Positions 36,363-45,714 are shown, numbered from the stretch's first letter. The stretch: 64,000 nucleotides of DNA from Tropicimonas sp. IMCC6043 (GCF_004146235.1 NZ_SELO01000002.1:346672-410671); one strand, 5' to 3'. A program made the numbers and translations. Notes: a model not told the origin generated them from the letters alone.

Positions 36363-37265
36363 ATGCCCCGAAACCTCGACCTGACCGCGCTGCGCTCCTT
36401 CGTGGCCGTTGGCGACAGCGGCGGCGTGACCCGCGCCGCCGGTTACCTGAACCTTACGCAGTCGGCTGTTTCCATGCAGATCAAGCGCTTGGAGGAGGCG
36501 CTGGATGTCGAGCTTCTGGACCGTTCCGGCCGTGGCGTCTCTCTGACCGCGAACGGGGAACAGCTTGTTTCCTATGCCCGGCGGATGCTCGCGCTCAACG
36601 ACGAGGCCATAGACCGGCTCACGGCACATGACTTCGCCGGCGAGATCAAGCTCGGCGTGCCGCATGACATCTTCTACCCGCATATCCCCAACGTGCTGCG
36701 CCGTTTCAACGCCGCATTCCCGAGAGTGAAGGTGACTCTGATCTCGTCCTATTCGCGCGCCCTGCTCGACGATTTTGCCCGCGGCCAGTACTCGATGATC
36801 CTCACCACCGAGCGCGAACGCAGCCCCGGCGGCGAGGTTCTGGTCGAGAAGCCGCTCGCCTGGATCGGCGCTCAGGGCGGATCCTGCTGGAAGCAGCGGC
36901 CGCTGCGCTTCGGCTCGGCCAAGCAGTGCATGTTCCGTGCCGCCGGCGTGCGCGGGCTGGAACGTTGCGCGATCAGCTGGGACCTGGCGGTAGAATCCGA
37001 TTCCGACCGGATCATCGAGGCGACAGTCCGCGCCGATCTCGCGGTGGCGCTGATGCTGGAAGGCACCGAGCCGCCCTATCTCGAGCGGATCCAGCACAAC
37101 GGCGCTCTTCCTGACCTGCCGAGCTACTCGATCAACCTCTATGTCTCCGATCTCGCACACGGACGTGCCGAGGCGGCCATGGTCGACCTCATTCGCGAAG
37201 CCTATCGCAGCGACGAACTCACCGCATCGTCACCACGAGTTTCCCCGTCGATTTCCGCTGCCTGA
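36363..37265 (+). CDS. LysR family transcriptional regulator
   Basis: A 300-residue regulator. The winged helix-turn-helix spans residues 5-65 (LTALRSFVAVGDSGGVTRAA, LNLTQSAVSMQIKRLEEALD), followed by the effector-binding domain (IKLGVPHDIFYPHIPNVLRRF). AAAGGTGA precedes the ATG. Its target may be the divergent DUF1127 gene. The last 47 bases overlap the convergent oxidoreductase gene, and the final residues (TASSPRVSPSISAA) look like a run-on tail. Confidence 0.92.
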   Translation: MPRNLDLTALRSFVAVGDSGGVTRAAGYLNLTQSAVSMQIKRLEEALDVELLDRSGRGVSLTANGEQLVSYARRMLALNDEAIDRLTAHDFAGEIKLGVPHDIFYPHIPNVLRRFNAAFPRVKVTLISSYSRALLDDFARGQYSMILTTERERSPGGEVLVEKPLAWIGAQGGSCWKQRPLRFGSAKQCMFRAAGVRGLERCAISWDLAVESDSDRIIEATVRADLAVALMLEGTEPPYLERIQHNGALPDLPSYSINLYVSDLAHGRAEAAMVDLIREAYRSDELTASSPRVSPSISAA

Positions 37266-38181
37266 GCATTTCCAGCGCCTCACCGGCGCGCTCCAGAGGC
37301 AGCTCACGACCGACATGCGGCGATAGTCGACCTTCGGCGTACCAAGCGAAGAGCTGGGCCAGCGACCCGGTGAGGATTTCCGGCCGAAAGGCGAGATAGC
37401 CGCCCCAATAGAGCCCGATTACGCTGAGATTCTTCACCAGAAGGTGATTGGCCGGGATTTGTGGCACCTCGCCACTGGCGAAACCGATGGCGAGAAGCCG
37501 CGCCTCCGGCCGCGCCGCCCGAAAACAGGCCTCCCAGAGCGCCCCGCCCACCGTCTCGTAGACCACATCCGCCCCGCCAAGCGCCTTGAGCTGGCCGCGC
37601 ATATCCGAGCTCTCCGCGTCGATCAGGTGGCGCGCGCCGGCCGCCCGGGCGATGTCCAGCTTTGCCTCGCCGCGCGCGATGGCGACGACCTCCGCGCCCA
37701 TCAGCGCGCCTATCTCGACCGCGGTGAGCCCGACCCCGCCGGCGGCGCCTGTCACCACCAGCCGCTCGCCCGCCCCGAGCCGCGCCCGATGCGCAAGCGC
37801 GACATGCGAGGTGCCATAGGCCACCTGGAAGGCAGCGGCGTGGCTGAACGGCATGCCCTCAGGCAGGCGCACGCACCGGTCCGCCGGCACGTTGGCCGCC
37901 TCGGCAAGACCGCCCTGACCGGTGAACACCGCGACCCGATCACCCGGCGCGAGCCCCCGCACCTGCGGCCCAAGCGCGGAGACCGTCCCCGCCATCTCCA
38001 TGCCGAGTGTGACCGGAGGGTCGGGCCGTTCCTGATATTTACCGCGCATCATCAGCAGGTCTGCGAAATTCAGCCCGCAGGCAGCGACCTCTATCGTGAC
38101 TTCGCCCGGCCCCGGATCGGGCAGGGACATCTGGACCAGCTCGGGTTCTGTTTCGTAGGCCACGAGGCGAAAGGCGCGCAT
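37219..38181 (-). CDS. NADPH:quinone oxidoreductase family protein (zinc-independent MDR)
   Basis: A 320-residue medium-chain reductase. GLNFADLLMMRGKYQ and TLGMEMAGTVSALG are typical of quinone reductase-like members, VTGAAGGVGLTAVEIGALMG carries the AxxGxxG cofactor loop, and zinc-ligand cysteines are absent. It probably reduces quinones or enones with NADPH. GGGAG lies 8 nt before ATG 38181. The gene converges on, and overlaps, the LysR gene. Confidence 0.9.
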   Translation of the reverse strand: MRAFRLVAYETEPELVQMSLPDPGPGEVTIEVAACGLNFADLLMMRGKYQERPDPPVTLGMEMAGTVSALGPQVRGLAPGDRVAVFTGQGGLAEAANVPADRCVRLPEGMPFSHAAAFQVAYGTSHVALAHRARLGAGERLVVTGAAGGVGLTAVEIGALMGAEVVAIARGEAKLDIARAAGARHLIDAESSDMRGQLKALGGADVVYETVGGALWEACFRAARPEARLLAIGFASGEVPQIPANHLLVKNLSVIGLYWGGYLAFRPEILTGSLAQLFAWYAEGRLSPHVGRELPLERAGEALEMLRQRKSTGKLVVTMR

Positions 38182-38529
38182 TTTGGATCTCCCGGAGGCG
38201 TTGAAATGGAGGCTAGAGAAGTTCGCCAAGAACGGGAAACCAATATCGGCCGTGAGCCCGCATGCCGATCGCGCCACCGAACTGTCGCCATCTGAAAGAA
38301 AAGTATCTGAAATGCATGGATTTCGTCACGGATTGCGGGTTTCACTAAAAATACTGCGGCCTGCTGCCACACCCACAAAGAGTCCCACAAGAACGATGCG
38401 AAAATGGAGGTATTAATTCGCAATGATGAAAAGTTGTGGTGTTCCATGCATGTCCGGTCGCGACTCCCACTTGTCGCAGGACAACCGCGGCGGGACACCC
38501 GGTGTCTGAGTGTTCGGTAAGGAGATAAT
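38182..38529. other. intergenic region between oxidoreductase and XRE regulator
   Basis: About 348 bases between divergent starts, A/T-rich from about 38290 to 38440. This is where promoters for both genes would lie. The final bases provide a strong AAGGAG for the XRE gene. I see no RNA gene and no convincing operator. Confidence 0.4.
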
Positions 38530-38889
38530 ATGGCTCATCCAGTCGATGTTCATGTTGGAAAGCGGGTGAGGCATCGCCGCTGGATGACCGGGATGACGCA
38601 GCAGCAGCTTGCGGAGAAGGTCGGGATCAAGTTTCAGCAGATCCAGAAATACGAGACCGGGACGAACCGGATCAGCGCCTCGCGCCTCTGGGAAATCGCC
38701 GAGGCGCTCAAGGTGAGCGTGGCCTATTTCTTCGAAGGGCTCGAGCGCGGCGCCGACGGGATCCCGCCCGGTGACGACCTGTTGGCGGACCGCGAGGCGC
38801 TGGAGCTTGTGCGCTCCTACTACGCCATTCCCGAGCATCAACGCCGCCAGCTCTTCGAACTGGCCCGCGTGCTGTCCGACGCGGCTTGA
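38530..38889 (+). CDS. XRE family helix-turn-helix regulator (119 aa)
   Basis: The HTH_3 domain covers residues 9-65: VGKRVRHRRWMTGMTQQQLA, VGIKFQQIQKYETGTNRISA and LWEIAEALKVSVAYFFEG. The 50-residue tail (REALELVRSYYAIPEHQRRQ) resembles PraR/SinR-like alphaproteobacterial regulators that control biofilm and attachment genes. AAGGAG precedes the ATG. It is followed 62 bp later by hisN, with no evident functional link. Confidence 0.92.
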   Translation: MAHPVDVHVGKRVRHRRWMTGMTQQQLAEKVGIKFQQIQKYETGTNRISASRLWEIAEALKVSVAYFFEGLERGADGIPPGDDLLADREALELVRSYYAIPEHQRRQLFELARVLSDAA

Positions 38890-38951
38890 CCCACGCAGCC
38901 CGCGCCGCTACCGCGCCCGGGTAGCCGGACTGCCCGGCAGCGGAGCCGACG

Positions 38952-39788
38952 ATGACCGAAAGACCGCCCATCCTCCGGGACCATTCCCTCGATGCCGCGA
39001 CCGCCCGCGATCTCCAAGACACGGCGCGGGCGCTGGTGCTGGCCGCACGGGCCGAGACGCTGCCACTGTTCCGCGCCGCGGGTCTCACCGCCGACAACAA
39101 GGGGGCGACCGGCTTCGATCCGGTGACGGAAGCCGACCGTGCCGCCGAACGCGCCATGCGCGAGGTGCTGGCGCAGCGCCGCCCGCAAGACGCGATCCGT
39201 GGCGAGGAATATGGCGCGACTCCGGGCAGCAGCGGCTTCACCTGGGTGCTCGACCCGATCGACGGCACGCGCGCCTTTGTGTCCGGACTGCCGACCTGGG
39301 GAACGCTGATCGCGGTCTGCACCAAGGACGGCCCGGTTCATGGCGTGATCGACCAGCCCTTCACCGGTGAATGCTGGGAGGGCGGCGCCGTGCCGGCCCG
39401 TCATGACGGGCCGCATGGCGGCCGTGCGCTCGCCACCCGCGCGGCGCGCCCGCTCTCCGAGGCGATACTCTTCACCACCTTCCCCGAGATCGGCACGCCC
39501 GAGGAACGGGCCGGGTTCGTCCGCGTCTCCGAGCGTGTGAAACTGACCCGCTACGGGACCGACTGCTATGCCTACGGCCTGCTTGCGATGGGCCAGATCG
39601 ACCTGGTGATCGAAGCAGGGCTGAACGATTACGACGTCTGCGCGCCGATTGCGGTGATCGAGGCCGCGGGCGGACGCGTCACCGACTGGACTGGCGGTCC
39701 GGCGCATCACGGCGGCCGGATCGTCGCCGCCGCGAACGCGGAGATCCATGCCGAGGCGCTGGCGCTGCTCGGGGAAGACAGCCGGTGA
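38952..39788 (+). CDS. hisN: histidinol-phosphatase, inositol monophosphatase family
   Basis: The 278-residue Mg-dependent phosphatase hydrolyses histidinol phosphate to histidinol. Motifs: FDPVTEADRAAERAM, GEEYG, WVLDPIDGTRAFVSGLPTWG and AGLNDYDVCAPIAVIEAAGG. DPIDGTRAF-SGLPTWGTLI is the HisN-type version of the IMPase motif. Its stop overlaps the GTG start of the deaminase gene (GTGA), so the two are coupled although their pathways differ. A related IMPase substrate cannot be fully excluded. Confidence 0.88.
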   Translation: MTERPPILRDHSLDAATARDLQDTARALVLAARAETLPLFRAAGLTADNKGATGFDPVTEADRAAERAMREVLAQRRPQDAIRGEEYGATPGSSGFTWVLDPIDGTRAFVSGLPTWGTLIAVCTKDGPVHGVIDQPFTGECWEGGAVPARHDGPHGGRALATRAARPLSEAILFTTFPEIGTPEERAGFVRVSERVKLTRYGTDCYAYGLLAMGQIDLVIEAGLNDYDVCAPIAVIEAAGGRVTDWTGGPAHHGGRIVAAANAEIHAEALALLGEDSR

Positions 39789-41125
39789 CGAATGAACTGC
39801 TGATCCGCAATGCAGACCACCTAGTGACGATGGACGGCAAGCGGCGCGAGCTCATCGATGCCGACCTGCGGCTGCGCGGCGGCGCCATCGTCGAGATCGG
39901 CCATGGGCTCGCGCCCGACGGTGCGGAAGTCATCGACGCCACCGGCTGCCTCGTGACGCCGGGCCTTGTGAACACGCATCACCACATGTTCCAGACGTTG
40001 ACCCGCGCTGTGCCGGCGGCGCAGGACGCGCTGCTCTTCGGCTGGCTGCGCACGCTCTACCCGATCTGGGCGCGAATGGGCCCGGACCACATTCGGGTCT
40101 CGACCCAACTCGGTCTTGCGGAACTGGCGCTAGCCGGATGCTCGATGTCTTCTGACCACCTCTATCTCTTCCCGAATGGCGCGCGGCTCGACGACAGTAT
40201 CGAGGCGGCGACCGAGGTCGGGCTGCGCTTCCACCCGACGCGCGGTGCGATGTCGATCGGCGAGAGCGCAGGCGGGCTGCCCCCTGACAGCCTCGTAGAG
40301 GATGAAACGGCGATCCTGGCAGACAGCCAGCGGCTTATCGCGGCCTATCACGACCCCTCCCCGGGCGCGATGCTGCGCATCGGCCTCGCCCCCTGCTCGC
40401 CATTCTCGGTCAGCCGCGAACTGATGCGCGACGCCGCAATCCTGGCGCGAGAGACCGGCGTGCGGCTGCACACCCACCTTGCCGAGAATGACGAGGACAT
40501 CGCCTACAGCCTCGCGCAGTTCGGCTGTCGGCCCGGGCAATATGCCGAGGAGTTGGGATGGACGGGCGACGATGTCTGGCACGCCCATTGCGTGAAGCTG
40601 GACGGCGCGGAGATCGATCTTTTCGCCCGCACGCGAACGGGGGTGGCGCATTGCCCCTGCTCGAACTGCCGGCTCGGCTCCGGCATCGCCCCGGTGAGGG
40701 CGATGCGCGATGCCGGTGTGCCGGTGGGCCTTGGCGTCGATGGCTCGGCCAGCAATGACACGGGCGATCTCGCCGCCGAGGCGCGGATGGCGATGCTCCT
40801 GCAGCGGGTGGCGCGCGGCGCGGACGCGATGTCGGCCCGCGAAGCACTCGAGATCGCCACGCGCGGCGGTGCGGAGGTGCTGGGCCGACCGGAGTGCGGG
40901 TCCCTGGAGCCGGGAAAACGCGCCGATATCGCGATCTGGGATATGTCCGGTCTGGAAGCGGCGGGGAGCTGGGACCCGGTGGCGCTGCTGCTGGCCGGCC
41001 CGCGCCGAGTCCGCGACCTGATCGTCGAGGGCCGACGGGTGGTCGCCGATGGCCGGCTCGCGACGATCGACGCAGGCAAGCTGGCCGCGCGCGCCGCGGC
41101 ACTTACACGGGACCTCGCTGGATGA
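39785..41125 (+). CDS. 8-oxoguanine deaminase (amidohydrolase family)
   Basis: A 446-residue metal-dependent hydrolase that would convert 8-oxoguanine to urate. Metal ligands are in LVNTHHHMFQTLTRA, HTHLAENDEDI and the catalytic Asp in LGVDGSASND; CSMSSDHLYLFPNG and PCSPFSVSRELM match the 8-oxoguanine deaminase/AtzB-like subgroup rather than chlorohydrolases. Start GTG overlaps hisN, and its stop overlaps the first CAP gene (ATGA). Hydroxydechloroatrazine ethylaminohydrolase is a common older label for the same family. Confidence 0.85.
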   Translation: MTNELLIRNADHLVTMDGKRRELIDADLRLRGGAIVEIGHGLAPDGAEVIDATGCLVTPGLVNTHHHMFQTLTRAVPAAQDALLFGWLRTLYPIWARMGPDHIRVSTQLGLAELALAGCSMSSDHLYLFPNGARLDDSIEAATEVGLRFHPTRGAMSIGESAGGLPPDSLVEDETAILADSQRLIAAYHDPSPGAMLRIGLAPCSPFSVSRELMRDAAILARETGVRLHTHLAENDEDIAYSLAQFGCRPGQYAEELGWTGDDVWHAHCVKLDGAEIDLFARTRTGVAHCPCSNCRLGSGIAPVRAMRDAGVPVGLGVDGSASNDTGDLAAEARMAMLLQRVARGADAMSAREALEIATRGGAEVLGRPECGSLEPGKRADIAIWDMSGLEAAGSWDPVALLLAGPRRVRDLIVEGRRVVADGRLATIDAGKLAARAAALTRDLAG

Positions 41126-41589
41126 GGCCGGAGCGGGGATGCGGCGGGGCGATCCGCGCGGCCCTTGCGATGGCTCTTCTTCTCGGCGCCCCGGACGCCT
41201 CCGCCCAAGGCCCCGACGCAACCGCCGGCATCACCGCACGGCTCAACATCGAGCGCGGGCGAGAAGGCCGCGCCGCACTCCGCCGGTCGCCCGTGCTCGA
41301 CAGGATCGCCGCCGCCCATGCTGAGGACATGGCCAGGCGGGGCTATTTCGCGCATTCCGCACCCGAGGGCACCGGCCCGCAGGACCGAGCCTTGCGCGCG
41401 GGCTACCGCGCCTGCCTTGTCGCCGAAACCATCGCCCGGGGCGTTCCAAGCGCGCCGCAGGCACTCGCCGGCTGGATGCAGTCACCCGAGCATCGTCGCA
41501 GCATTCTCCTGCGTCGGGCCACCGAATTCGGCATGGGCCACGCGAGCGACGATATCTGGGTCCTGCTTCTGGCCTGGCCGGGCTGCTGA
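41122..41589 (+). CDS. secreted CAP (SCP/PR1-like) domain protein, copy 1
   Basis: The 155-residue protein has a signal peptide (1-30, AIRAALAMALLLGAPDASAQ) and a CAP domain with VLDRIAAAHAEDMARRGYFA, the conserved HSAPEGTGPQDRALRAGYR, QALAGWMQSPEHRRSILLRR and a terminal WPGC. Bacterial CAP proteins are extracytoplasmic with no settled function. The ATG overlaps the deaminase stop (ATGA). A paralogue follows 141 bp downstream. Confidence 0.87.
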   Translation: MRPERGCGGAIRAALAMALLLGAPDASAQGPDATAGITARLNIERGREGRAALRRSPVLDRIAAAHAEDMARRGYFAHSAPEGTGPQDRALRAGYRACLVAETIARGVPSAPQALAGWMQSPEHRRSILLRRATEFGMGHASDDIWVLLLAWPGC

Positions 41590-41730
41590 CGTCACCGGGC
41601 GCGGTTCCCGGGCGGGCCGATCCGCACAGATCCGGCATTTTGACGTGACAGACGCCGCCTCCTCGCCAATGCTTCACCCGATCGAAACGCGTCTCGCCCA
41701 GAAAGGCGCAATCAGTCAGAGGAGCCCAGC

Positions 41731-42213
41731 ATGGTTCGAGCAGTTTTCGCCGTTGTCGCGGCAGTCCTTCTTTGCGCCGGCAGCGCCGTCCCAGAGATCA
41801 CGGGCCGGATGAGCACGAAACAGGTCACCGTGAGCGCCGCGTCCACCGACGAGATCGCCGCGCGCGTCAACGCCACGCGCCGCAGCAAGGGGCGTGCGAC
41901 GCTGACACGCTCCGCGAAGCTCGACAAGGCCGCAATGGGCCACGCGCGCGACATGGCCCGCAGGGGGTATTTCTCGCACAAGGCACCCGATGGCACGATG
42001 CCCCGCGCCCGCACGCTGCGCGCCGGCTACCGGGCCTGCCTCGTGGCCGAGAACATTGCCTATCGCTGGCGCACGCCGGAACAGGTCGTGACCGACTGGA
42101 TGAATTCGCCCAAGCACCGCGAGATCATGCTGCTCCGGGAAGTCACCGAGTTCGGCGTGGGCTATGCCTCGGGCGATTTCTGGGTCCTGGTCGTCGCCCG
42201 GCCCGGCTGTTGA
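41731..42213 (+). CDS. secreted CAP (SCP/PR1-like) domain protein, copy 2
   Basis: A 160-residue paralogue of the preceding gene. A signal peptide (1-20) leads to a CAP domain with KLDKAAMGHARDMARRGYFS, HKAPDGTMPRARTLRAGYRA, CLVAENIAYRW and WMNSPKHREIMLLREVTEFG; it ends ARPGC. Shared phrases such as LRAGYRACLVAE and MARRGYF show a tandem duplication. GAGGAG precedes the ATG, so it can be translated independently. It converges on guanine deaminase with 4 bases between stops. Confidence 0.88.
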   Translation: MVRAVFAVVAAVLLCAGSAVPEITGRMSTKQVTVSAASTDEIAARVNATRRSKGRATLTRSAKLDKAAMGHARDMARRGYFSHKAPDGTMPRARTLRAGYRACLVAENIAYRWRTPEQVVTDWMNSPKHREIMLLREVTEFGVGYASGDFWVLVVARPGC

Positions 42214-42217
42214 CACC

Positions 42218-43576
42218 TCAGAGGTCGAGGCTCGCGGCGATGAGCGGAGCAACCGGGCGGCTGTGCCCGCCTTCGCGCCCTGGTCCGACCCGCGCCCCGG
42301 CGACATAGACCGCCGCAATGGCCCGGTCGTCGCCCATCATGATCGTTGGAAAAACCGCTTCCCAGATATCGTCTGCCTGCGCCACCCGCTGGGCGATCGC
42401 GGGGGTGGATGATAGGTCGAGCACCACGAGATCGGCGTCCGAACCGGCCCGCAGGGTGCCGATCCGGTCTTCGGCGCGCATCGCCCGCGCCGAGCCCTCG
42501 GTGGCGAGCCAGAGCAGCTGCGCGGGATGCAGCGCGGTGCCGGACAACTGGCCGATCTCGTAGGCCGCGGCCATTGTGCGCAGCATCGAGAAGCTCGAGC
42601 CGCCGCCCGTGTCCGTCGCCAACCCGACGATCTGCCCCTCGGACATGGCGCGGGCAGTATCGAAGAGGCCCGAACCGATGAAGGTGTTGGAGGTCGGGCA
42701 ATGGACCAGTGCCGCGCCGGCCTCGCGCAGCCGGGCGCGCTCGCTGTCGGTCAACCAGATCGCGTGGCCGAACATCGCGCCGGGGCCGAGCAGGCCATGC
42801 GCCTCGTAGGTGTCGAGGTAATCCCGGAAGCCGGAGTAGAGGTCCCGCACCCAGTCGACCTCGTCGGTCTGCTCGCTGAGATGGGTTTGCATCGCGCAGT
42901 CGGGATGCGATGCCCAGAGCGCACCGAGCGACTCGAGCTGTTCCGGGCTTGAGGTCGGTGAGAAGCGCGGCGTGATCGCGTAGCGCGCGCGTCCCCGCCC
43001 ATGCCAGCGCTCCAGAAGCGCACGGCTTTCGTCATGTGCCGTCTGCGCGTCGTCGCGCAACCCGTCCGGCGCGTTTCGATCCATGCAAGTGCGCCCGGCG
43101 ACAACGGCCATGTTCCGCGCCTCGGCAGCGGCGAAAAAGGCATCCACGCTCTCGGGATGGATGGTGCAGAAGCTCGCCACCGACGTCGTGCCATGTGCCA
43201 GGAGCAGGTCGAGATGGCGCGCGGCGATCTCGGCAGCATAACCGGCATCGCCAAAGCGCATCTCCTCCGGGAAGGTATAGCTGTTCAGCCAGTCGATCAG
43301 GCGCTTGCCCCAGGAGGCAATGATCGCCGTCTGCGGATAATGCGCATGGGAATCGACGAAGCCGGGCAGAATCAGCCCGTCACCGTGATCCTCCACGCGA
43401 ACCTGCGGATGCTCCGCGCGCAATGTATCGGCGGCGCCGACATCGACGATCCGGCCATCCCGGACCAGCACCGCGCCGCGCCGCTCGACGCGCGCGGCGT
43501 CCTCCGGCGGGATCTCGAAGGGATTGGCGTGGATGTCCAGCACCTGTCCCAGAAGCAATGTCTCTGTGTCGCTCAT
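42218..43576 (-). CDS. guaD: guanine deaminase
   Basis: A 452-residue zinc amidohydrolase converting guanine to xanthine. Ligands and signatures: GFVDSHAHYPQTAIIASWG (first His pair), FCTIHPESVDAFFAAAEARN, RFSPTSSPEQLESLG, MQTHLSEQTDEVDWVRDLY and LATDTGGGSSFSMLRTM with the catalytic Asp. Length fits. ATG 43576 has only GGA close by; the frame is open far upstream but that part has no homology. With the nearby 8-oxoguanine deaminase it suggests a purine-salvage neighbourhood. Confidence 0.93.
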   Translation of the reverse strand: MSDTETLLLGQVLDIHANPFEIPPEDAARVERRGAVLVRDGRIVDVGAADTLRAEHPQVRVEDHGDGLILPGFVDSHAHYPQTAIIASWGKRLIDWLNSYTFPEEMRFGDAGYAAEIAARHLDLLLAHGTTSVASFCTIHPESVDAFFAAAEARNMAVVAGRTCMDRNAPDGLRDDAQTAHDESRALLERWHGRGRARYAITPRFSPTSSPEQLESLGALWASHPDCAMQTHLSEQTDEVDWVRDLYSGFRDYLDTYEAHGLLGPGAMFGHAIWLTDSERARLREAGAALVHCPTSNTFIGSGLFDTARAMSEGQIVGLATDTGGGSSFSMLRTMAAAYEIGQLSGTALHPAQLLWLATEGSARAMRAEDRIGTLRAGSDADLVVLDLSSTPAIAQRVAQADDIWEAVFPTIMMGDDRAIAAVYVAGARVGPGREGGHSRPVAPLIAASLDL

Positions 43577-43681
43577 TCCGCGGAGGTTACGGCGGCGAAG
43601 CCGATCCGGCAACGGGGCGCGGCTGCTTGCACCCAGTGCCAAGCCCCGTATTCTGGCGCCGCCTGAAACCGGAGCCCTGCC

Positions 43682-45064
43682 GTGACCGAAGAACTTGCCG
43701 AAAAGGCTGGTCGTGATGAAGACGCGCTCCGGCGCGAGCATATTCGCGAGATCCTTCTGGCGATCAATCGCGGCGATTCGGCGACTCTCGGCCGGCTGCT
43801 GGATCAGCTCCACCCGGCCGACGTGGCCGACCTCATGGAGCAGGTCGGCGACAAGACGCGCCAGTTGCTGCTGCGCTTCTGGGGCCGCGACATCGACGGC
43901 GAGATTCTCTCCGAGCTTGACGAGGGCGTCCGCGCCGAGGTGATCGCGCTGTTGCCCGAAGAGGTGCTGAGCGAAGCGATGCTCGACCTCGAATCGGACG
44001 ACATCGTCGATCTGGTCGAGGACCTTGAGGACGAGCAGAAGGACGCGCTGCTCGACGCGCTGCCGGCGAGCGAGCGGGTCGCAGTCGAGGCGGCGCTGCG
44101 CTATCCGGAAGGCTCCGCGGGACGCTTGATGCAGCGCGAGGTCGTCCGCGCGCCCGAGCACTGGACGGTGGGCGAGGCGATCGATTTCGTCCGGACCAAC
44201 ACCGAGAATCTGCCCGAGCAGTTCTATCACGTCATCCTCGTCGACCCGAAGATGCGCGCAACCGGCTACGTGACGCTCGGCAAGTTGATGTCGATGCCGC
44301 GCAGCAAGCCGCTCCGGGAAGTGAGCGAGCATTCCTTCCGCACCGTGCCGGTCGATCTCGACGAGGGCGAGGTCGCCTACATGTTCAATCAGTATCACCT
44401 GATCTCCTTGCCGGTGGTCGACGCCGAGGAGCGGTTGCTCGGGGTGATCACGATCGACGACGCCATGATCGTGCTCGACGAGGAGCACGAGGAGGACATC
44501 CTCCTGCTCGCTGGCGTGAACGAGGAGAGTTCGCTTTCCGACAGCGCGCTCGAGACGATGAAGCTGCGGCTGCCCTGGCTTGGCGTCAACCTCGCCACGG
44601 CAATCCTCGCCTCGCTGGTCATCGCGCTCTTCGAGGATGTGATCGGCCGGGTGGTGGCGCTTGCCGTGCTGATGCCGATCGTCGCCTCAATGGGCGGCAA
44701 TGCAGGGACGCAGTCGCTCACCGTCGCGGTCCGCGCCATCGCGACGAAGGACCTTACCGGCTCCAACGTCTGGCGCGTGGTGCGCCGGGAACTCCTCGTC
44801 GGCCTGCTGAACGGGCTCGCATTCGCCGTGACGATGGGACTGGTGGCACAGGTCTGGTTCGGCTCGGCCCAGATCAGCGCGGTGATCGCCTTCGCCATGG
44901 TGGTCAACCTCGCCGTCGCGGCGCTGGCCGGCATCCTGGTGCCGGTGACGATGGAGAAATTGGGGGTCGATCCGGCGCTCGCCTCGGGCACCTTCGTGAC
45001 CACGGTGACCGACGTGGTGGGCTTCTTCGCCTTCCTCGGAGTCGCGTCGGCGGTCCTTCTGTGA
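43682..45064 (+). CDS. mgtE: magnesium transporter MgtE
   Basis: A 460-residue Mg2+ channel. The N domain (MgtE_N, about 20-135, LLDQLHPADVADLMEQVGDK) is followed by paired CBS domains (about 140-265, GYVTLGKLMSMPRSKPLREV, GVITIDDAMIVL) that sense Mg2+, and a membrane domain from about 295 (LPWLGVNLATAILASLVIAL, VLMPIVASMGGNAGTQSLTV). GGNAGTQ is the pore motif. Start is GTG 43682. Its stop overlaps the next gene (GTGA). Confidence 0.96.
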   Translation: MTEELAEKAGRDEDALRREHIREILLAINRGDSATLGRLLDQLHPADVADLMEQVGDKTRQLLLRFWGRDIDGEILSELDEGVRAEVIALLPEEVLSEAMLDLESDDIVDLVEDLEDEQKDALLDALPASERVAVEAALRYPEGSAGRLMQREVVRAPEHWTVGEAIDFVRTNTENLPEQFYHVILVDPKMRATGYVTLGKLMSMPRSKPLREVSEHSFRTVPVDLDEGEVAYMFNQYHLISLPVVDAEERLLGVITIDDAMIVLDEEHEEDILLLAGVNEESSLSDSALETMKLRLPWLGVNLATAILASLVIALFEDVIGRVVALAVLMPIVASMGGNAGTQSLTVAVRAIATKDLTGSNVWRVVRRELLVGLLNGLAFAVTMGLVAQVWFGSAQISAVIAFAMVVNLAVAALAGILVPVTMEKLGVDPALASGTFVTTVTDVVGFFAFLGVASAVLL

Positions 45065-45621
45065 GCATCGCCGCGGCCAAGGCGGAGGCCCGCGAACGGG
45101 CCTTCGCACGGCGGAAGGCGGCGCATGCGACCCATGCGGGCGCGGCCGCTTCGGCCCTGCGCGCGCATCTCGCGGGCACCGAAGGACGGGTGATAGCCGG
45201 TTACTTGCCGATCCGCACCGAGGCCGATCCACTGCCCGCAATGACAGCGCTCTGCGAGCGGAACCGCATCGCCGTCCCGGTCGTCGTCGCCAGGGGGGCA
45301 CCGCTCGCCTTCCGTGAATGGCGCCCCGGCACGCCGCTTGAACGCGGCACCTTCGGCGTCATGGTCCCGGTTGCAGGCGCCGATCTGGTCCCGGACCTGA
45401 TCATCGCCCCGCTCCTGGCCTTCGACGGCAGGCTTTTCCGGCTGGGCTACGGCGGCGGATTCTACGATCGGACGCTGGAGCAGCTTCGCGCGCGCGGCCC
45501 GGTCGATGTCCTGGGCTTCGCCTATGAAGCACAACGCGACGATGCGCTGCCGCTCGAACCGACGGACCAGCCGCTCGACGCGCTGGTAACCGAGCGAGGC
45601 ATGTTTCCCCGTCGCCCCTGA
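45061..45621 (+). CDS. 5-formyltetrahydrofolate cyclo-ligase
   Basis: A 186-residue enzyme converting 5-formyl-THF plus ATP to 5,10-methenyl-THF. The family signature LGYGGGFYDRTLEQL is present near residue 137, with IIAPLLAFDGRLFRLGYG before it and the substrate-binding GYLPIRTEADPLP near the N terminus. It starts with GTG overlapping the mgtE stop. It is followed by a metallophosphoesterase gene; cyclo-ligase and YmdB-like genes are often adjacent in alphaproteobacteria. Confidence 0.92.
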   Translation: MSIAAAKAEARERAFARRKAAHATHAGAAASALRAHLAGTEGRVIAGYLPIRTEADPLPAMTALCERNRIAVPVVVARGAPLAFREWRPGTPLERGTFGVMVPVAGADLVPDLIIAPLLAFDGRLFRLGYGGGFYDRTLEQLRARGPVDVLGFAYEAQRDDALPLEPTDQPLDALVTERGMFPRRP

Positions 45622-45714
45622 CCCGGACGCGCCGCGCTGGCCGGTTTGAAGCGCCCTACGAGCGCGGCCCGGCGGCCACTTCACCCCTCTCATAAATCGC
45701 TGTAGGGAGGGCGC

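Noticed and set aside
43577..44488. Upstream extension of guanine deaminase by about 300 codons
   Set aside because: The extra sequence is the antisense of mgtE; the deaminase fold starts right after ATG 43576.
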